Below, piece by piece: positions 45,446 to 57,674 of a DNA stretch of 64,000 nt (position 1 is its first letter; each line of letters starts with the position of its first letter). The stretch is taken from positions 3,947,448 through 4,011,447 of the forward strand of contig CP054182.1 in the NCBI GenBank assembly GCA_015709675.1, in the 5' to 3' direction. Source of the DNA: Ignavibacteriales bacterium (lineage in GTDB: Bacteria > Bacteroidota > Ignavibacteria > Ignavibacteriales > Ignavibacteriaceae). Below the pieces are notes generated by a model. The model was not told the origin of the DNA and did not search any database. It saw nothing but the letters and a program-made list of their open reading frames with translations. The position numbers and the translations under genes are program-made.

Positions 45446-46671
45446 TTATTTTTTCTCCAGGACAATATTACACATCAGTCCGTGGCCGCAGCCGTATGAT
45501 TCCTGACGGTTCAGCTCAAGATTCCGCAAAACTGCCGCAAGCTGGGGAGTGAATATACTCGCAAGAAAATCCACCACCGGAAACCGCCCGGAATTCCTTA
45601 CCAGCCATGCTAGCATCTTCATCTCTTCGGAGAGAAACTCAGAACTGGTTTCAATATATTTCTTTATTTCCGCGTCATCACGGCTGAGCAGCGCCTTTGT
45701 ATACAGGATGAAGGTGTTCCAATCCTCCGCATAAGCCCGGATACTCTTATATGCTTCAGGAGCAGCCTCAGCGAAAGGTTCAAGAAACGAGCAGCCAGCA
45801 GCAGATTCACATCGCCGCAGAAGTCCCGGTCAAGAAGCCGGTTCACCTGATACCGCAGCGGCATGGGATGGTGATTATAGTAACCGGTATCAATATGGCG
45901 CCCGACAAGCAGAGATCTGTCTCGCACCGTCACCTCAGACTTCCTTCCCGCCTGCCGTGCCACGTCACTGCAGAAAGATCGTATTTCATCACCGCCCCAG
46001 AATTTCACCATATATATTTCATCCTTCTCCGGTTCTTTCCGTTCGGGAAGATAGAGCCAGCTCATGGTGTACTGATTCATTCCGGATATACCACTTCCCC
46101 AGTAACAGGGCCATTCTGCTGAATACCGTGCAAAGAGATCAAGGATGACAATCACCTCCCCGGAGTGGGTTTCAGCTATCCTGCTCAAAAGCCGGCTGAG
46201 TTCTGCTTCCGAAAGATGGGAGGGGGAAGAGTAGGTTGAAAAAATAATATCAAAGGGACCTCGTTCAAGAAAGGAGAAGTCAGAGGAAAGGTCTGCCTGC
46301 ATGAATTCAACCTGAGGTTTCCCCTCATAATTTTTTCTGCCGGCTTCAATCATTGCCGCGGATATATCAACACCGAGGTAGAGTTCAATATCCTCCGGAC
46401 GGAGTACAAATTCACCAGCCTCAGCAGACATGGTTTCAAAGGGCAGATGAGTGATCAGTTCATATCCCTCACCGCTGCCGCATCCAAGGTCAGCAATCCG
46501 GAGTTTATCCTTTCTCTCGAGAACGCGGGATATGAATTCCCGAATATTTATCTTGATGGATATATCCTCCCAGTATTTGCGGACATTATCTTTTTTACCG
46601 AACAGACCTCCCGTTTCAAGTCCGTAAAACCCCTGCCTTGCCGCAATATCAAAAAATTCAGTTTTAGCCAT
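45446..46671 (-). pseudogene. SAM-dependent methyltransferase with one-base frameshift
   Basis: ATG 46671 (MAKTEFFDIAARQGF, GAGG upstream) opens a class I methyltransferase: motif I IADLGCGSGEGYEL, GVDISAAMIEAG, FDIIFSTYSSPSH. Near 45785-45787 the frame runs into unrelated sequence and stops at 45664. The -1 frame continues with plausible protein (EPFAEAAPEAYKSIRAY...RNLELNRQESYGCGHGLMCNIVLEKK) to a stop at 45446. Restoring one T in the TTT run (CGTTTC to CGTTTTC, minus strand) joins the halves as AARFLEPFAEAAP. Either a recent inactivating deletion or a sequencing/assembly error. Substrate unknown. Confidence 0.8.
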
Positions 46672-46741
46672 AATGACACCTCTCAAATTGCTCTAAATCG
46701 AATAATACGGATTTTAGCGCTGCAAAGAAAGGGGAAAAAAA

Positions 46742-46769
46742 TTATGAAGTATGAATTATGAATTGTGAA
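46742..46769. repeat. Heptamer array, TTATGAA type
   Basis: Four 7-mers in phase: TTATGAA, GTATGAA, TTATGAA, TTGTGAA. A TTTTTCA-like run follows at about 46888-46910, close to the symporter stop codon. Confidence 0.82.
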
Positions 46770-46911
46770 TTGAAACACGTCCCCAGCTTCTAAATTGGCC
46801 GGATTCAGAAACAGAGAATCCTAATATATACCAGATATTGGTTACAGCAGTCAGCCTGAATTATTGCCGCAATATCGGGGTACATTTTCATTTTTCATTC
46901 TTCATTATTTA

Positions 46912-48354
46912 TTATTTTTCCCGTTCTCCCAGTTTCTGCAGGAAAGATCCTATCAGCAAGGTTGCCGTAACTCCGATGAAGGTGAACCAGGTCCAGGCGG
47001 CGAGTTTAAGAGTGATAACGGTGATCATAATGAATATACCGGCGGTAAATCCGGCAAGCGCGTCTTCCTGTTTTGCTTTTTTGTTAAACACTCCCAGCAG
47101 AAAAGTACCGAGCAAACCCCCATAGGTGAATGATGCTATACTGAGCGCAAGTTCAACCACTGCTTTTGGGGACTCCATAAAAAAGAATGCCGACAAACTG
47201 AGCATTCCCGCCCAGAATATCGTAAGAAGGCGGGAGAGTTTGAGAGCGCTTTTTTCATCCCGCTGTTTTTTTGAATAGGGGATTATCAGATCAAACATGG
47301 TTGATGAGGCAAGCGAGCTCATTGAGCCAGCCAGAGTGGACATGGCAGCGGCAAAAAGCCCGGCTATAATGATGCCTGATATATATACCGGCAGTTCCTC
47401 AAGGATAAACTTCGGAAAAATTTCATCGGACTTCATCTCCATCGCTCCGTAGAATGCATACAGCATAACGCCGAGAATGAGGAAGATGGCAAACTGAAAG
47501 ATCACAATCACGCCGCTGCCGATGATTGCCTTGCGCCCGCTCTTAAGTTCTTTAGTCGCAAGAAGACGCTGCACCACAAGCTGATCCGTTCCGTGAGAAG
47601 CCGCGGAGAGGAACGCTCCGCCAATCAGCCCCCCGATAAGCGTGTAGGGCTGGCTGAAAAATCCCGCCACACCGTTTTCAAAACCAAGATTTATAACAGA
47701 GAGTTTATTCCCTTCAGCCGCAACAGTAAAGAACGTTGCGAGTCCCTCAGGGAGATAACTTATAAGAAAAAAGATTGAAATAACCGCACCGCCAAGATAG
47801 ACGAACATCTGGAATGCATCAACCCAGATCACTCCCTTGACTCCTCCGGTATAGGTATAGATGATCGTCACCCCCGCGATGATCAGAATAGCGGCAGGGT
47901 AGCTTATATCAAGCATCAGTTTGAGAGGAATAGCCGTTGCAAAGAGCCGGACACCATCAGCCGCTGTGCGGGTGAAAATAAAAATAATGGAAGCATAAGA
48001 ACGGGTTTTTCTTCCAAAGCGGTTTTCCAGAAAGGAATACGCCGTGGTGAGCTCCCCTTCAAAATAGCGGGGGAGGAGTATATATGAAACCACAATCCTT
48101 CCGATAAGATAGCCAACGGTCACCTGCAGAAAATTAAGATTGGTCAGATAGGCAAGTCCCGGAATGGAGATAAAAGTAAGGGTACTGGTTTCCGCTGCAA
48201 CAATAGCAAAAGTGACCGCCCACCAGGGCACCTTATCCGAACCGAGGAAATAATCACTGACACTGGTCTGTTTGCCCCCCGCGATGATACCCCACAGCGC
48301 GGTAAGCAAAAGGTACACGCCGACAATAAGAAGAATGATGGTCTCTTTACTCAT
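46912..48354 (-). CDS. Sodium:solute symporter (SSS family)
   Basis: 480 residues from ATG 48354 (MSKETIILLIVGVYLLL). This start gives a 4-nt ATGA overlap with the STAS gene and is preferred to one at 48399. About thirteen membrane helices. SSS features include ISIPGLAYLTNLNFLQ, YTYTGGVKGVIWVDAFQ and SAASHGTDQLVVQRLLATKELKSGRKA. It imports a solute with Na+; the substrate (sugar, amino acid or sialic-acid-like) cannot be inferred. Confidence 0.92.
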   Translation of the reverse strand: MSKETIILLIVGVYLLLTALWGIIAGGKQTSVSDYFLGSDKVPWWAVTFAIVAAETSTLTFISIPGLAYLTNLNFLQVTVGYLIGRIVVSYILLPRYFEGELTTAYSFLENRFGRKTRSYASIIFIFTRTAADGVRLFATAIPLKLMLDISYPAAILIIAGVTIIYTYTGGVKGVIWVDAFQMFVYLGGAVISIFFLISYLPEGLATFFTVAAEGNKLSVINLGFENGVAGFFSQPYTLIGGLIGGAFLSAASHGTDQLVVQRLLATKELKSGRKAIIGSGVIVIFQFAIFLILGVMLYAFYGAMEMKSDEIFPKFILEELPVYISGIIIAGLFAAAMSTLAGSMSSLASSTMFDLIIPYSKKQRDEKSALKLSRLLTIFWAGMLSLSAFFFMESPKAVVELALSIASFTYGGLLGTFLLGVFNKKAKQEDALAGFTAGIFIMITVITLKLAAWTWFTFIGVTATLLIGSFLQKLGEREK

Positions 48355-48701
48355 AAGGATCTTTCTATCTCCTCCCTTGCCTGAGCCGTAGTACTGCACA
48401 CCGAGAGAACCGCATCAAGCCGGGTAATGGTTATCAGATTAAGAATCTTTGATGACTCCGTAACAATCCTGAGTACGCCGTCTTTCTCCTGCACCAGCCG
48501 CTTTGCAACCAGCAGGGCGCTGAGGCCGGAGCTGTCGCAGCTTTCAATATCCGGCAGGTGGAGTATATATCCTTTCGCGGAGCTTTTTGCGAAAGCTGAC
48601 GTCATTTCACCTTTCAGCAGACCGGAAATTGCCGTATCAAGTTTTTTTTCAAAAAGGGTGAACGTAAGAATTCCGTGATCTTCAGCAGTTGTATAGTTCA
48701 T
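48351..48701 (-). CDS. STAS-domain protein (anti-sigma factor antagonist-like)
   Basis: 116 residues forming one STAS domain. It has the N-terminal strand and the phospho-acceptor loop SCDSSGLSALLVAKRL at about residues 55-70, where Ser is phosphorylated by serine kinases in SpoIIAA-type regulators. No anti-sigma kinase is nearby. It is coupled by a 4-nt overlap to the symporter and preceded by the DUF6913-like gene. Confidence 0.88.
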   Translation of the reverse strand: MNYTTAEDHGILTFTLFEKKLDTAISGLLKGEMTSAFAKSSAKGYILHLPDIESCDSSGLSALLVAKRLVQEKDGVLRIVTESSKILNLITITRLDAVLSVCSTTAQAREEIERSL

Positions 48702-48702
48702 G

Positions 48703-52063
<3,361 letters not shown>

Positions 52064-52078
52064 TACGCAGACTCCATA

Positions 52079-53476
52079 TTACTGAGATGATTCCGTGGTA
52101 AGTTTCCTGAGCCGTGCAGCAAAAGCCCCGTCGGTTTTATGTATATGCGGAAGAGTCTGCACGCAGCCATTCTCATCCGTCACGCCTTCCGGAACATACG
52201 GTGAGGCATCTTCCAGGCGGAATTCGGGATGAGCGGCAAGAAACTTCCGAACGATTTCAAAATTTTCATCCGGTTCAATGGTGCAGGTGCTGTATACAAT
52301 CACGCCCCCCTCTTTTACCAGAGAAGCGGCCTTATCAAGCAGCTGCGACTGCAGTTTGCTTACATTGTGTATATCAACCAGTTCCTTTTTCCATTTAATA
52401 TCCGGTTTCTTCGAGAGTGTGCCGAATCCGGTGCAGGGGGCATCAAGCAGCACGCGGTCAAAGGGTTCCGATACATATTCAAGCGCGTCAGTGGCAACGG
52501 TTTTCACGATGGTAACACCGAGGCGTTCGTTATTCTGCTGCAGGAGACTGAGACGGCTTTCAAAATAGTCAAGCGCGGTAATTTCACCGCTGTTTCCCAT
52601 CAGGTCGGCAAGATAAGCGGATTTACCACCGGGGGCGGCGCACATATCCAGAACGTGCATTCCCGGCTCAGCCCCAAGAAGGCGGCAGGCAATCCCGGCA
52701 CTTTCATCCTGCACGGCAAAGTATCCCTGGCTAAAATACTCCCAGCTTGATATATTCGTCAGATTGTGCAGCCTGCAGTATTCCGGTATATATGAGCCGG
52801 TGCTGTATTTTAAATTCACCGAATCCATGAGGCGGAGAAATTCTTCCGGACTCACCTTAAGCTGATTGATGCGGAGCGTAAGATAGGGGCGTTCGTTATT
52901 GGCAATCATCAGCTTTTCCGCGCCTTCGCGTCCGTAGCGCGAGAGCCACCTCTTAACCAGCCACTGCGGATGAGAGTAATAAGCGGAGTAATAACCGATC
53001 AGATTTTCTTCAGGATCAGGATAACGGAGTGCGTTTTTATTGCGGGCAATATTGCGCAGGATTGCATTGGTAATATCAGCAGGTTTCTGTCCCTGGAATT
53101 TTTTTACAAACTCCACCGCTTCATTAACAGCAGCGTATTCTGGCACCTTGTCAAGAAACATAATCTGATACAGCGCGACGCGGAGCGCGTTTTTCATCAG
53201 AGGGAGCGCTTTGGAAAACTGTCCTTTGTAAAACCCGCTGAGAATCCAGTCAAGCCTGCCGGACCACCGCACCACACCGTGAACAATCTCATAAAGCAGC
53301 GCCTTATCAGGACCTGAGATTTCACTGTTCTTCAGTTCATAATCTAGCAGTTTATCAAGATAGGAATCGGTCCGCTCAATCCTGTTGAGGATTTTTACCG
53401 CGGTACCGCGCACGCCGGAGAAGAGTCCGGCTTTTTCAGGAACATCCTTTTCCTGCTGCTTCTGCTGTTCGCTCAT
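52079..53476 (-). CDS. rsmB: 16S rRNA (cytosine(967)-C(5))-methyltransferase RsmB
   Basis: 465 residues from ATG 53476 (MSEQQKQQEKD). A TTG start at 53554 would overlap the upstream gene by 47 nt. N-terminal NusB-like domain (about 25-155), then the Fmu methyltransferase: DMCAAPGGKSAYLADL, DAPCTGFGTLSKKPDIKW with the catalytic Cys pattern, and STCTIEPDENFEIV. It methylates C967 of 16S rRNA with SAM. It sits between the GlmU-like and RodZ-like genes on the same strand. Confidence 0.94.
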   Translation of the reverse strand: MSEQQKQQEKDVPEKAGLFSGVRGTAVKILNRIERTDSYLDKLLDYELKNSEISGPDKALLYEIVHGVVRWSGRLDWILSGFYKGQFSKALPLMKNALRVALYQIMFLDKVPEYAAVNEAVEFVKKFQGQKPADITNAILRNIARNKNALRYPDPEENLIGYYSAYYSHPQWLVKRWLSRYGREGAEKLMIANNERPYLTLRINQLKVSPEEFLRLMDSVNLKYSTGSYIPEYCRLHNLTNISSWEYFSQGYFAVQDESAGIACRLLGAEPGMHVLDMCAAPGGKSAYLADLMGNSGEITALDYFESRLSLLQQNNERLGVTIVKTVATDALEYVSEPFDRVLLDAPCTGFGTLSKKPDIKWKKELVDIHNVSKLQSQLLDKAASLVKEGGVIVYSTCTIEPDENFEIVRKFLAAHPEFRLEDASPYVPEGVTDENGCVQTLPHIHKTDGAFAARLRKLTTESSQ

Positions 53477-53507
53477 TGATATATATTCCGGTGAATCAGT
53501 GGAAAGA

Positions 53508-54779
53508 TCAGTACGGATATCCGCGCTTTCTTCTTTCCTTCTGCGTGAGGTCAAATACTTTTCTGATCAGCTTTTCTTCCGGCTCCGCCATGATCTTGTT
53601 TCTGCGGAGCATTACCCGCTTGGCTGTTTCCAGACTCCGTTCAAGGTCATAGGTGGTCATGGATTCACTTCCTCCCCAGGAAAATGAAGGTATATACTTG
53701 GGAGGGAATCCGGAACCGAAGAGATTGCAGGAAAACCCGACCACGGTACCGGTATTGATCATCGTGTTAATGGAGGTTTTTGAGTGGTCTCCCATGATCA
53801 CGCCGAGGAACTGCTGGCCGGAATTCACCATCTCCCCGTTAACATAAATCTTTACGCTTCCGTAATTGTTCTTCAGATCGCTGCAGTTGGTGTCAGCACC
53901 AATATTCACCCAGCTTCCAAGGTATGCATGACCGAGGAATCCGCTGTGCTGCTTGTTGGTGAGGGAGTGAACGATGGAGTGTTCAAGCTCTCCTCCGATT
54001 TTACATACCCGCCCGATACTCACGTTTTCGTATATACGGGAGCAGCTTTTCACCTGGCTGAACTCACCGATATAAACTGGTCCTTCAATCACCGCGTTGG
54101 GAAAAATGACCGCGTTATGATCAATCACGATGGGGCCGTGTGTTGCATCAAGCACCACACCGGGCATCACCTTTGCCCCCTCGGCAACATAGATATTATC
54201 CTTCTCAATCATATATACGCCCGGATAAATTTCCCCCTGTATCAGGTCCTTTTTTTCGGCACGGGTTTTATCCATTACATACTTCTGGTCTTTCAGCAGT
54301 TCAGCCCCGTTATTGCTGATCAGATCCCAGCAGTAGTCTATAAAGCGGATATCAACTTTCTCCACCGGGAGGCTGTCAAAATTTGAACGGGAGAGGAGAT
54401 CGGTAAGACTGTTCTTTATTTCCTTCAGTTTGGAGCCGGAAACACGGGCGGCGGCTATATTATCACCGCTGATATAGAGTTTATCGGCCTTGTCATTCAG
54501 GGGAATCATTTTCGCCAGATTTTCAGGCGCGAGCATCCGGCCGTTCACAAAGAGGCATTCGTCATCCTGAATGTGGTTAACGGTGATGTCGGGATATTTG
54601 TTTTTTAAGAACGAATCAAGATAGGGGCGGGTGTGCATAGAGACGCGTACGCCGGGATAGGCGCGCGCAATTTTTTCCCTCAGCATATTCATTCCGCAGA
54701 CCAGATCATAGGCCGGACGGGAATAAATCAGCGGTTCAAGTCGGTCATAGTATATATCTTCGAAAATGCATATTTCCAT
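53508..54779 (-). CDS. GlmU-like sugar-nucleotidyltransferase/acyltransferase (alternative bacterial type)
   Basis: 423 residues. The N-terminal part (EICIFEDIYYDRLEPLIYSRPAYDLVCGMNMLREKIARAYP) is the divergent nucleotidyltransferase domain of the alternative GlmU family. From about 200 a left-handed beta-helix follows (IVIDHNAVIFPNAVIEGPVYIGEFSQVKSCSRIYENVSIG). Expected to make UDP-GlcNAc or a related nucleotide sugar for the cell wall. The N-terminal catalytic residues differ from classical GlmU, so the first activity is less certain. Confidence 0.82.
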   Translation of the reverse strand: MEICIFEDIYYDRLEPLIYSRPAYDLVCGMNMLREKIARAYPGVRVSMHTRPYLDSFLKNKYPDITVNHIQDDECLFVNGRMLAPENLAKMIPLNDKADKLYISGDNIAAARVSGSKLKEIKNSLTDLLSRSNFDSLPVEKVDIRFIDYCWDLISNNGAELLKDQKYVMDKTRAEKKDLIQGEIYPGVYMIEKDNIYVAEGAKVMPGVVLDATHGPIVIDHNAVIFPNAVIEGPVYIGEFSQVKSCSRIYENVSIGRVCKIGGELEHSIVHSLTNKQHSGFLGHAYLGSWVNIGADTNCSDLKNNYGSVKIYVNGEMVNSGQQFLGVIMGDHSKTSINTMINTGTVVGFSCNLFGSGFPPKYIPSFSWGGSESMTTYDLERSLETAKRVMLRRNKIMAEPEEKLIRKVFDLTQKERRKRGYPY

Positions 54780-54808
54780 GATGACAGTTTTTCCGGTTTA
54801 TGTAAAAA

Positions 54809-54844
54809 TAAAAAAAGCCGTCCCCGGTTTGGGACAGCTTTTTC
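54809..54844. terminator. Intrinsic terminator
   Basis: Stem AAGCCGTCCC with GGGACAGCTT (one C-A mismatch), 6-nt loop, A-run and T-run, just after the rpmE2 stop on the minus strand. Confidence 0.85.
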
Positions 54845-54866
54845 AGTTAAAAAATACCTGTTCCTC

Positions 54867-55118
54867 TTATTTTGCGGCTTTGGCGTACTTCTTGTTGAAT
54901 TTCTCAACCCGGCCGGCAGCATCAAGAAGTTTCTGCTTTCCGGTGAAGAAGGGATGCGAACCGCTTGAAATTTCGAGTCTGATAAGCGGATAGGTCTGTC
55001 CGTCTTTCCAGGCAATCGTTTCTGTGGTCTTTATGGTGGATTTTGTCAGAATTTCAAAATCGCATGAAAAATCCTTGAATACCACAGGACGGTAATTGGG
55101 GTGAATACCCTTTTTCAT
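54867..55118 (-). CDS. rpmE2: 50S ribosomal protein L31, type B
   Basis: 83 residues. [28 protein letters not shown] and [24 protein letters not shown] are diagnostic of the type B paralogue. The type A zinc CxxC motif is absent. The gene is monocistronic with its own terminator. Confidence 0.97.
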   Translation of the reverse strand: MKKGIHPNYRPVVFKDFSCDFEILTKSTIKTTETIAWKDGQTYPLIRLEISSGSHPFFTGKQKLLDAAGRVEKFNKKYAKAAK

Positions 55119-55450
55119 TCGTTTCTTTCTCTAATTATTTCTCTTTTGAACATTAAAGTTAAGAAAATCCAAACACACATCAAAGAATTATGAATTCTGA
55201 AGTATGAATTATGAATTCTCAGCCGGGAATGACGTGTTATAAGCAGGTATCAGGATTGAAAAATGATGAATTCTTGAGGAAAACAGCTTAAAAATGCCTG
55301 TTTATGAAGAAAAATGGCCGGTTTTTGTGAAAATCAGGGTTTTAGCGTAATCAAGTATCCCGCTCAGGCAGCTAAAAAATCCTCCCTTTTCAGCGTTCAT
55401 CTGCGTAATCTGCGGGAAACGAATTTCCCGCAGATTTCACAGTCTAACTC
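55119..55450. other. Intergenic region with heptamers and a 13-bp stem hairpin
   Basis: No gene. It carries the rpmE2 promoter region, a heptamer array at 55188-55215 (TTATGAA, TTCTGAA, GTATGAA, TTATGAA) and a perfect 13-bp hairpin at 55407-55436. Confidence 0.6.
55407..55436. repeat. Perfect 13-bp hairpin near the 3' end of a secreted-protein gene
   Basis: AATCTGCGGGAAA (55407-55419), loop CGAA, TTTCCCGCAGATT (55424-55436). It lies 14 nt beyond the stop codon of the T9SS-like gene on the minus strand. There is no T-run after it, so it may act as an mRNA 3'-end stabiliser or a REP-type element rather than a classical terminator. CTGCGG words recur near 16928-16944. Confidence 0.75.
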
Positions 55451-56251
55451 TTATTTATTCAGAACCAGCTTTTTAACTGCTGACTGCCCCTCTGCCTGAA
55501 GTTTGTAGAAATACACACCGCTGTTCAGACTATAATCTCCGCTGTTGAGACGGATACTGTAATCCCCCGCTTCTCTGAAGCCATCTGCCAGAACAGCAAT
55601 TTCACGGCCGGTCACATCATAGAGTGCGAGCCGGATATCCCCTGCCTGCTTTACCATAAATGGAATCACCGTTGACGGATTAAACGGATTCGGGTAGTTC
55701 TGACCGAGATCGAACATCACCGGTTTTACCTCATCTTCAACCGAGGTTATAACATCAATGGTTTTATCAGGCGCGAAATTCCACTGATCGCCGGAATTGT
55801 TGCCATTCAGATTAACACTGTTGCCATTAGCGAACATGGTCACCGGCCCCGGTACAGCAGGAGCAGTAAACTTAAAATTAAACGTTACCGAACCGCTCAC
55901 AGGGGTTTTGGGGGAGGTATGGGTAATTTCACCGTTGCTGAGTCGTGTACCTTCTCCGGCAATTAATTCAAGCGTTCCGGCTGAAACTGCGATATTGGTA
56001 CCGCCCCGGACAAGAGGACCGCCTGTAATTACAACGGAATAATCACCCGTCTGACCGGCAGCAAGTGAAGCCGGACCATTAATGCTGACCTGAACCGCAC
56101 CGCTCTGGCCGCCGTGGCAGTTACATCCGTCTCCGTTTTTTCTGGTGACCCCGGTTACCCCGGCGGAACTCGCATAAAACATGAAGGAAACGGCGGATAT
56201 GAGCAGCACTACCGTTATATATCTTTTTCCTGAAACAATACTTCTTAACAT
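55451..56251 (-). CDS. Secreted protein with CxCH motif and T9SS-type C-terminal domain
   Basis: 266 residues from ATG 56251, chosen because AAGGAG lies four bases upstream. A signal peptide (YITVVLLISAVSFMFYASSAG) is followed at once by KNGDGCNCHGG. That layout resembles choice-of-anchor V proteins, which carry a CxxCH there; here one residue is missing. A beta-sandwich domain (VQVSINGPASLAAGQTGDYSVVITG) and a C-terminal sorting domain (LGQNYPNPFNPSTV...VKKLVLNK) follow. Surface or secreted; function unknown. Confidence 0.82.
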   Translation of the reverse strand: MLRSIVSGKRYITVVLLISAVSFMFYASSAGVTGVTRKNGDGCNCHGGQSGAVQVSINGPASLAAGQTGDYSVVITGGPLVRGGTNIAVSAGTLELIAGEGTRLSNGEITHTSPKTPVSGSVTFNFKFTAPAVPGPVTMFANGNSVNLNGNNSGDQWNFAPDKTIDVITSVEDEVKPVMFDLGQNYPNPFNPSTVIPFMVKQAGDIRLALYDVTGREIAVLADGFREAGDYSIRLNSGDYSLNSGVYFYKLQAEGQSAVKKLVLNK

Positions 56252-56319
56252 CGGACTCCTTAATTTATTTATATACACAGTAGTATCTGAACCTGAAACA
56301 TCGGGACAAAAAGAAAATT

Positions 56320-57051
56320 TCAGAGCCGCTCTCTCATAAAGTAAGGAAACATCTTATACCACGTTGGCCAGTCATGAGGCATATCATGTCCCCAGATTTC
56401 CAGTTCGTGGGGAATCCCCTTGGAGGAGAGAATTCCGGAAAGGTTGCGGGAGGCATCGGGGTTTTCATAGTCCCCCTGGCCGGTCGCAATTATAATCTTC
56501 TTGCCAAAACGGAGTTTTCCCAGAACACTCTCATCATGCATATGATAGAGGTAGTCCACAGGTGAATTAAAGTAGACATCATCGTCATAATAGCCGTCGG
56601 TATAGTCCTTCAGATCGTAACTGCCGCTCATGGCCAGAGTTCCGGCAAAAAGATCGGGACGGCGGAAGAGGGAGTTGGCAGCGTGGAATGCTCCGAGGGA
56701 GGCGCCGGTGGAAAGCAGCGGAACTCGTCCCTGGCAGTTGTTAAAAATAAAGGGGACAACCTCCTCAGCGATGTAATGGTTATACTGCTGATGGCGTATT
56801 GATTTATGCCGGGGATTCATGTGACGGTTGAGCCAGCTCTCGTTATTGATGCTGTTGATCGAAAAGAGCTTGCATTTGCCTGAATCCACCAGATCGCTGA
56901 TGGTATCAAGCAGCTTAAACCGCTCATATTCCAGATAATCCGCCCCGGCGGTTGGGAACATCAGCACGGCAAATCCATAATGACCGTATACTGCAATCTC
57001 CATATCTTTGTGGAGGGCGGGGCTCCACCAGCGGTGTATTTCACGCTTCAT
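56320..57051 (-). CDS. Esterase-family alpha/beta hydrolase
   Basis: 243 residues from ATG 57051 (MKREIHRWWSPALHKDMEIAVYGHYG). The nucleophile elbow is GASLGAFHA and a C-terminal His lies in WGHDMPHDWPTW. This is the putative esterase (EstD/antigen-85-like) group found in many bacteria. No signal peptide. Substrate unknown. It may be transcribed with the upstream HExxH gene, although 150 nt of mostly heptamer repeat separate them. Confidence 0.85.
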   Translation of the reverse strand: MKREIHRWWSPALHKDMEIAVYGHYGFAVLMFPTAGADYLEYERFKLLDTISDLVDSGKCKLFSINSINNESWLNRHMNPRHKSIRHQQYNHYIAEEVVPFIFNNCQGRVPLLSTGASLGAFHAANSLFRRPDLFAGTLAMSGSYDLKDYTDGYYDDDVYFNSPVDYLYHMHDESVLGKLRFGKKIIIATGQGDYENPDASRNLSGILSSKGIPHELEIWGHDMPHDWPTWYKMFPYFMRERL

Positions 57052-57109
57052 GTTAAGTATCTCCTGAACCTGAATAACTGACAAAATTGATTACAATATA
57101 TCAAAACAA

Positions 57110-57137
57110 TTATGAATTATGAATTGTGAAGTATGAA
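57110..57137. repeat. Heptamer array, TTATGAA type
   Basis: Four 7-mers in phase: TTATGAA, TTATGAA, TTGTGAA, GTATGAA. Confidence 0.85.
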
Positions 57138-57200
57138 TTTAAGCGCGTCACATAAAATTCTTGTCAGCCTTGCTCCCACAGGCTGGTTTTCCGTTATAAC

Positions 57201-57611
57201 TCAGAAATTCATTCGGATAATCTCTTTAGGAGCCGGGGCCGGGTAATACATTTTTCTGTTTGCCCATCGCTCAATAAATGAGTGCTCATAGACCGCCTGA
57301 AGATTCCTGTGCCTGATAAAGAGCCAGAGATAGTGAAAGAGGAGAATAACCGCAAGCCCGAGCGGGGAAAATATCCTCTGCTGGGTGAGGTGGGTATACT
57401 CATGTTTGAGCACCATATTTACATACCCCTCCCCCCTTCCGATGCTGTCTTCCGTAATAAAAATCAGATTTAAAAAGCTGAGTCCGCGCGCATTTCTCAT
57501 CCCCAAAATGGTCTTTACCTTCACGGCAACCGGCGGAAGAATCAGCAGCATACCCCAAAGAATAAAATTGGGAATGATAATCAGCATCAGTTCAGAAGAG
57601 AATATATTCAT
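57201..57611 (-). CDS. Small membrane protein with HExxH motif
   Basis: 136 residues with two membrane helices (about 8-30 and 83-103). Between them, KHEYTHLTQQRI (His70, Glu71, His74) is a zinc-protease-like HExxH motif facing one side of the membrane. A similar layout occurs in M48/M56-type proteins, but this one is far shorter. Divergent from the EamA transporter gene. It may be a zinc-binding protein of unknown role rather than a protease. Confidence 0.65.
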   Translation of the reverse strand: MNIFSSELMLIIIPNFILWGMLLILPPVAVKVKTILGMRNARGLSFLNLIFITEDSIGRGEGYVNMVLKHEYTHLTQQRIFSPLGLAVILLFHYLWLFIRHRNLQAVYEHSFIERWANRKMYYPAPAPKEIIRMNF

Positions 57612-57674
57612 GCAAAAGGGTTCGTAATAATTGTATTTTTGAAGTCGAATTTATTATAAATAAACAGGAAAATC

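Noticed and set aside
45664-45790. Natural C-terminus of the methyltransferase
   Set aside because: The in-frame tail is low-quality sequence, while the neighbouring frame continues as plausible protein; treated as a frameshift.
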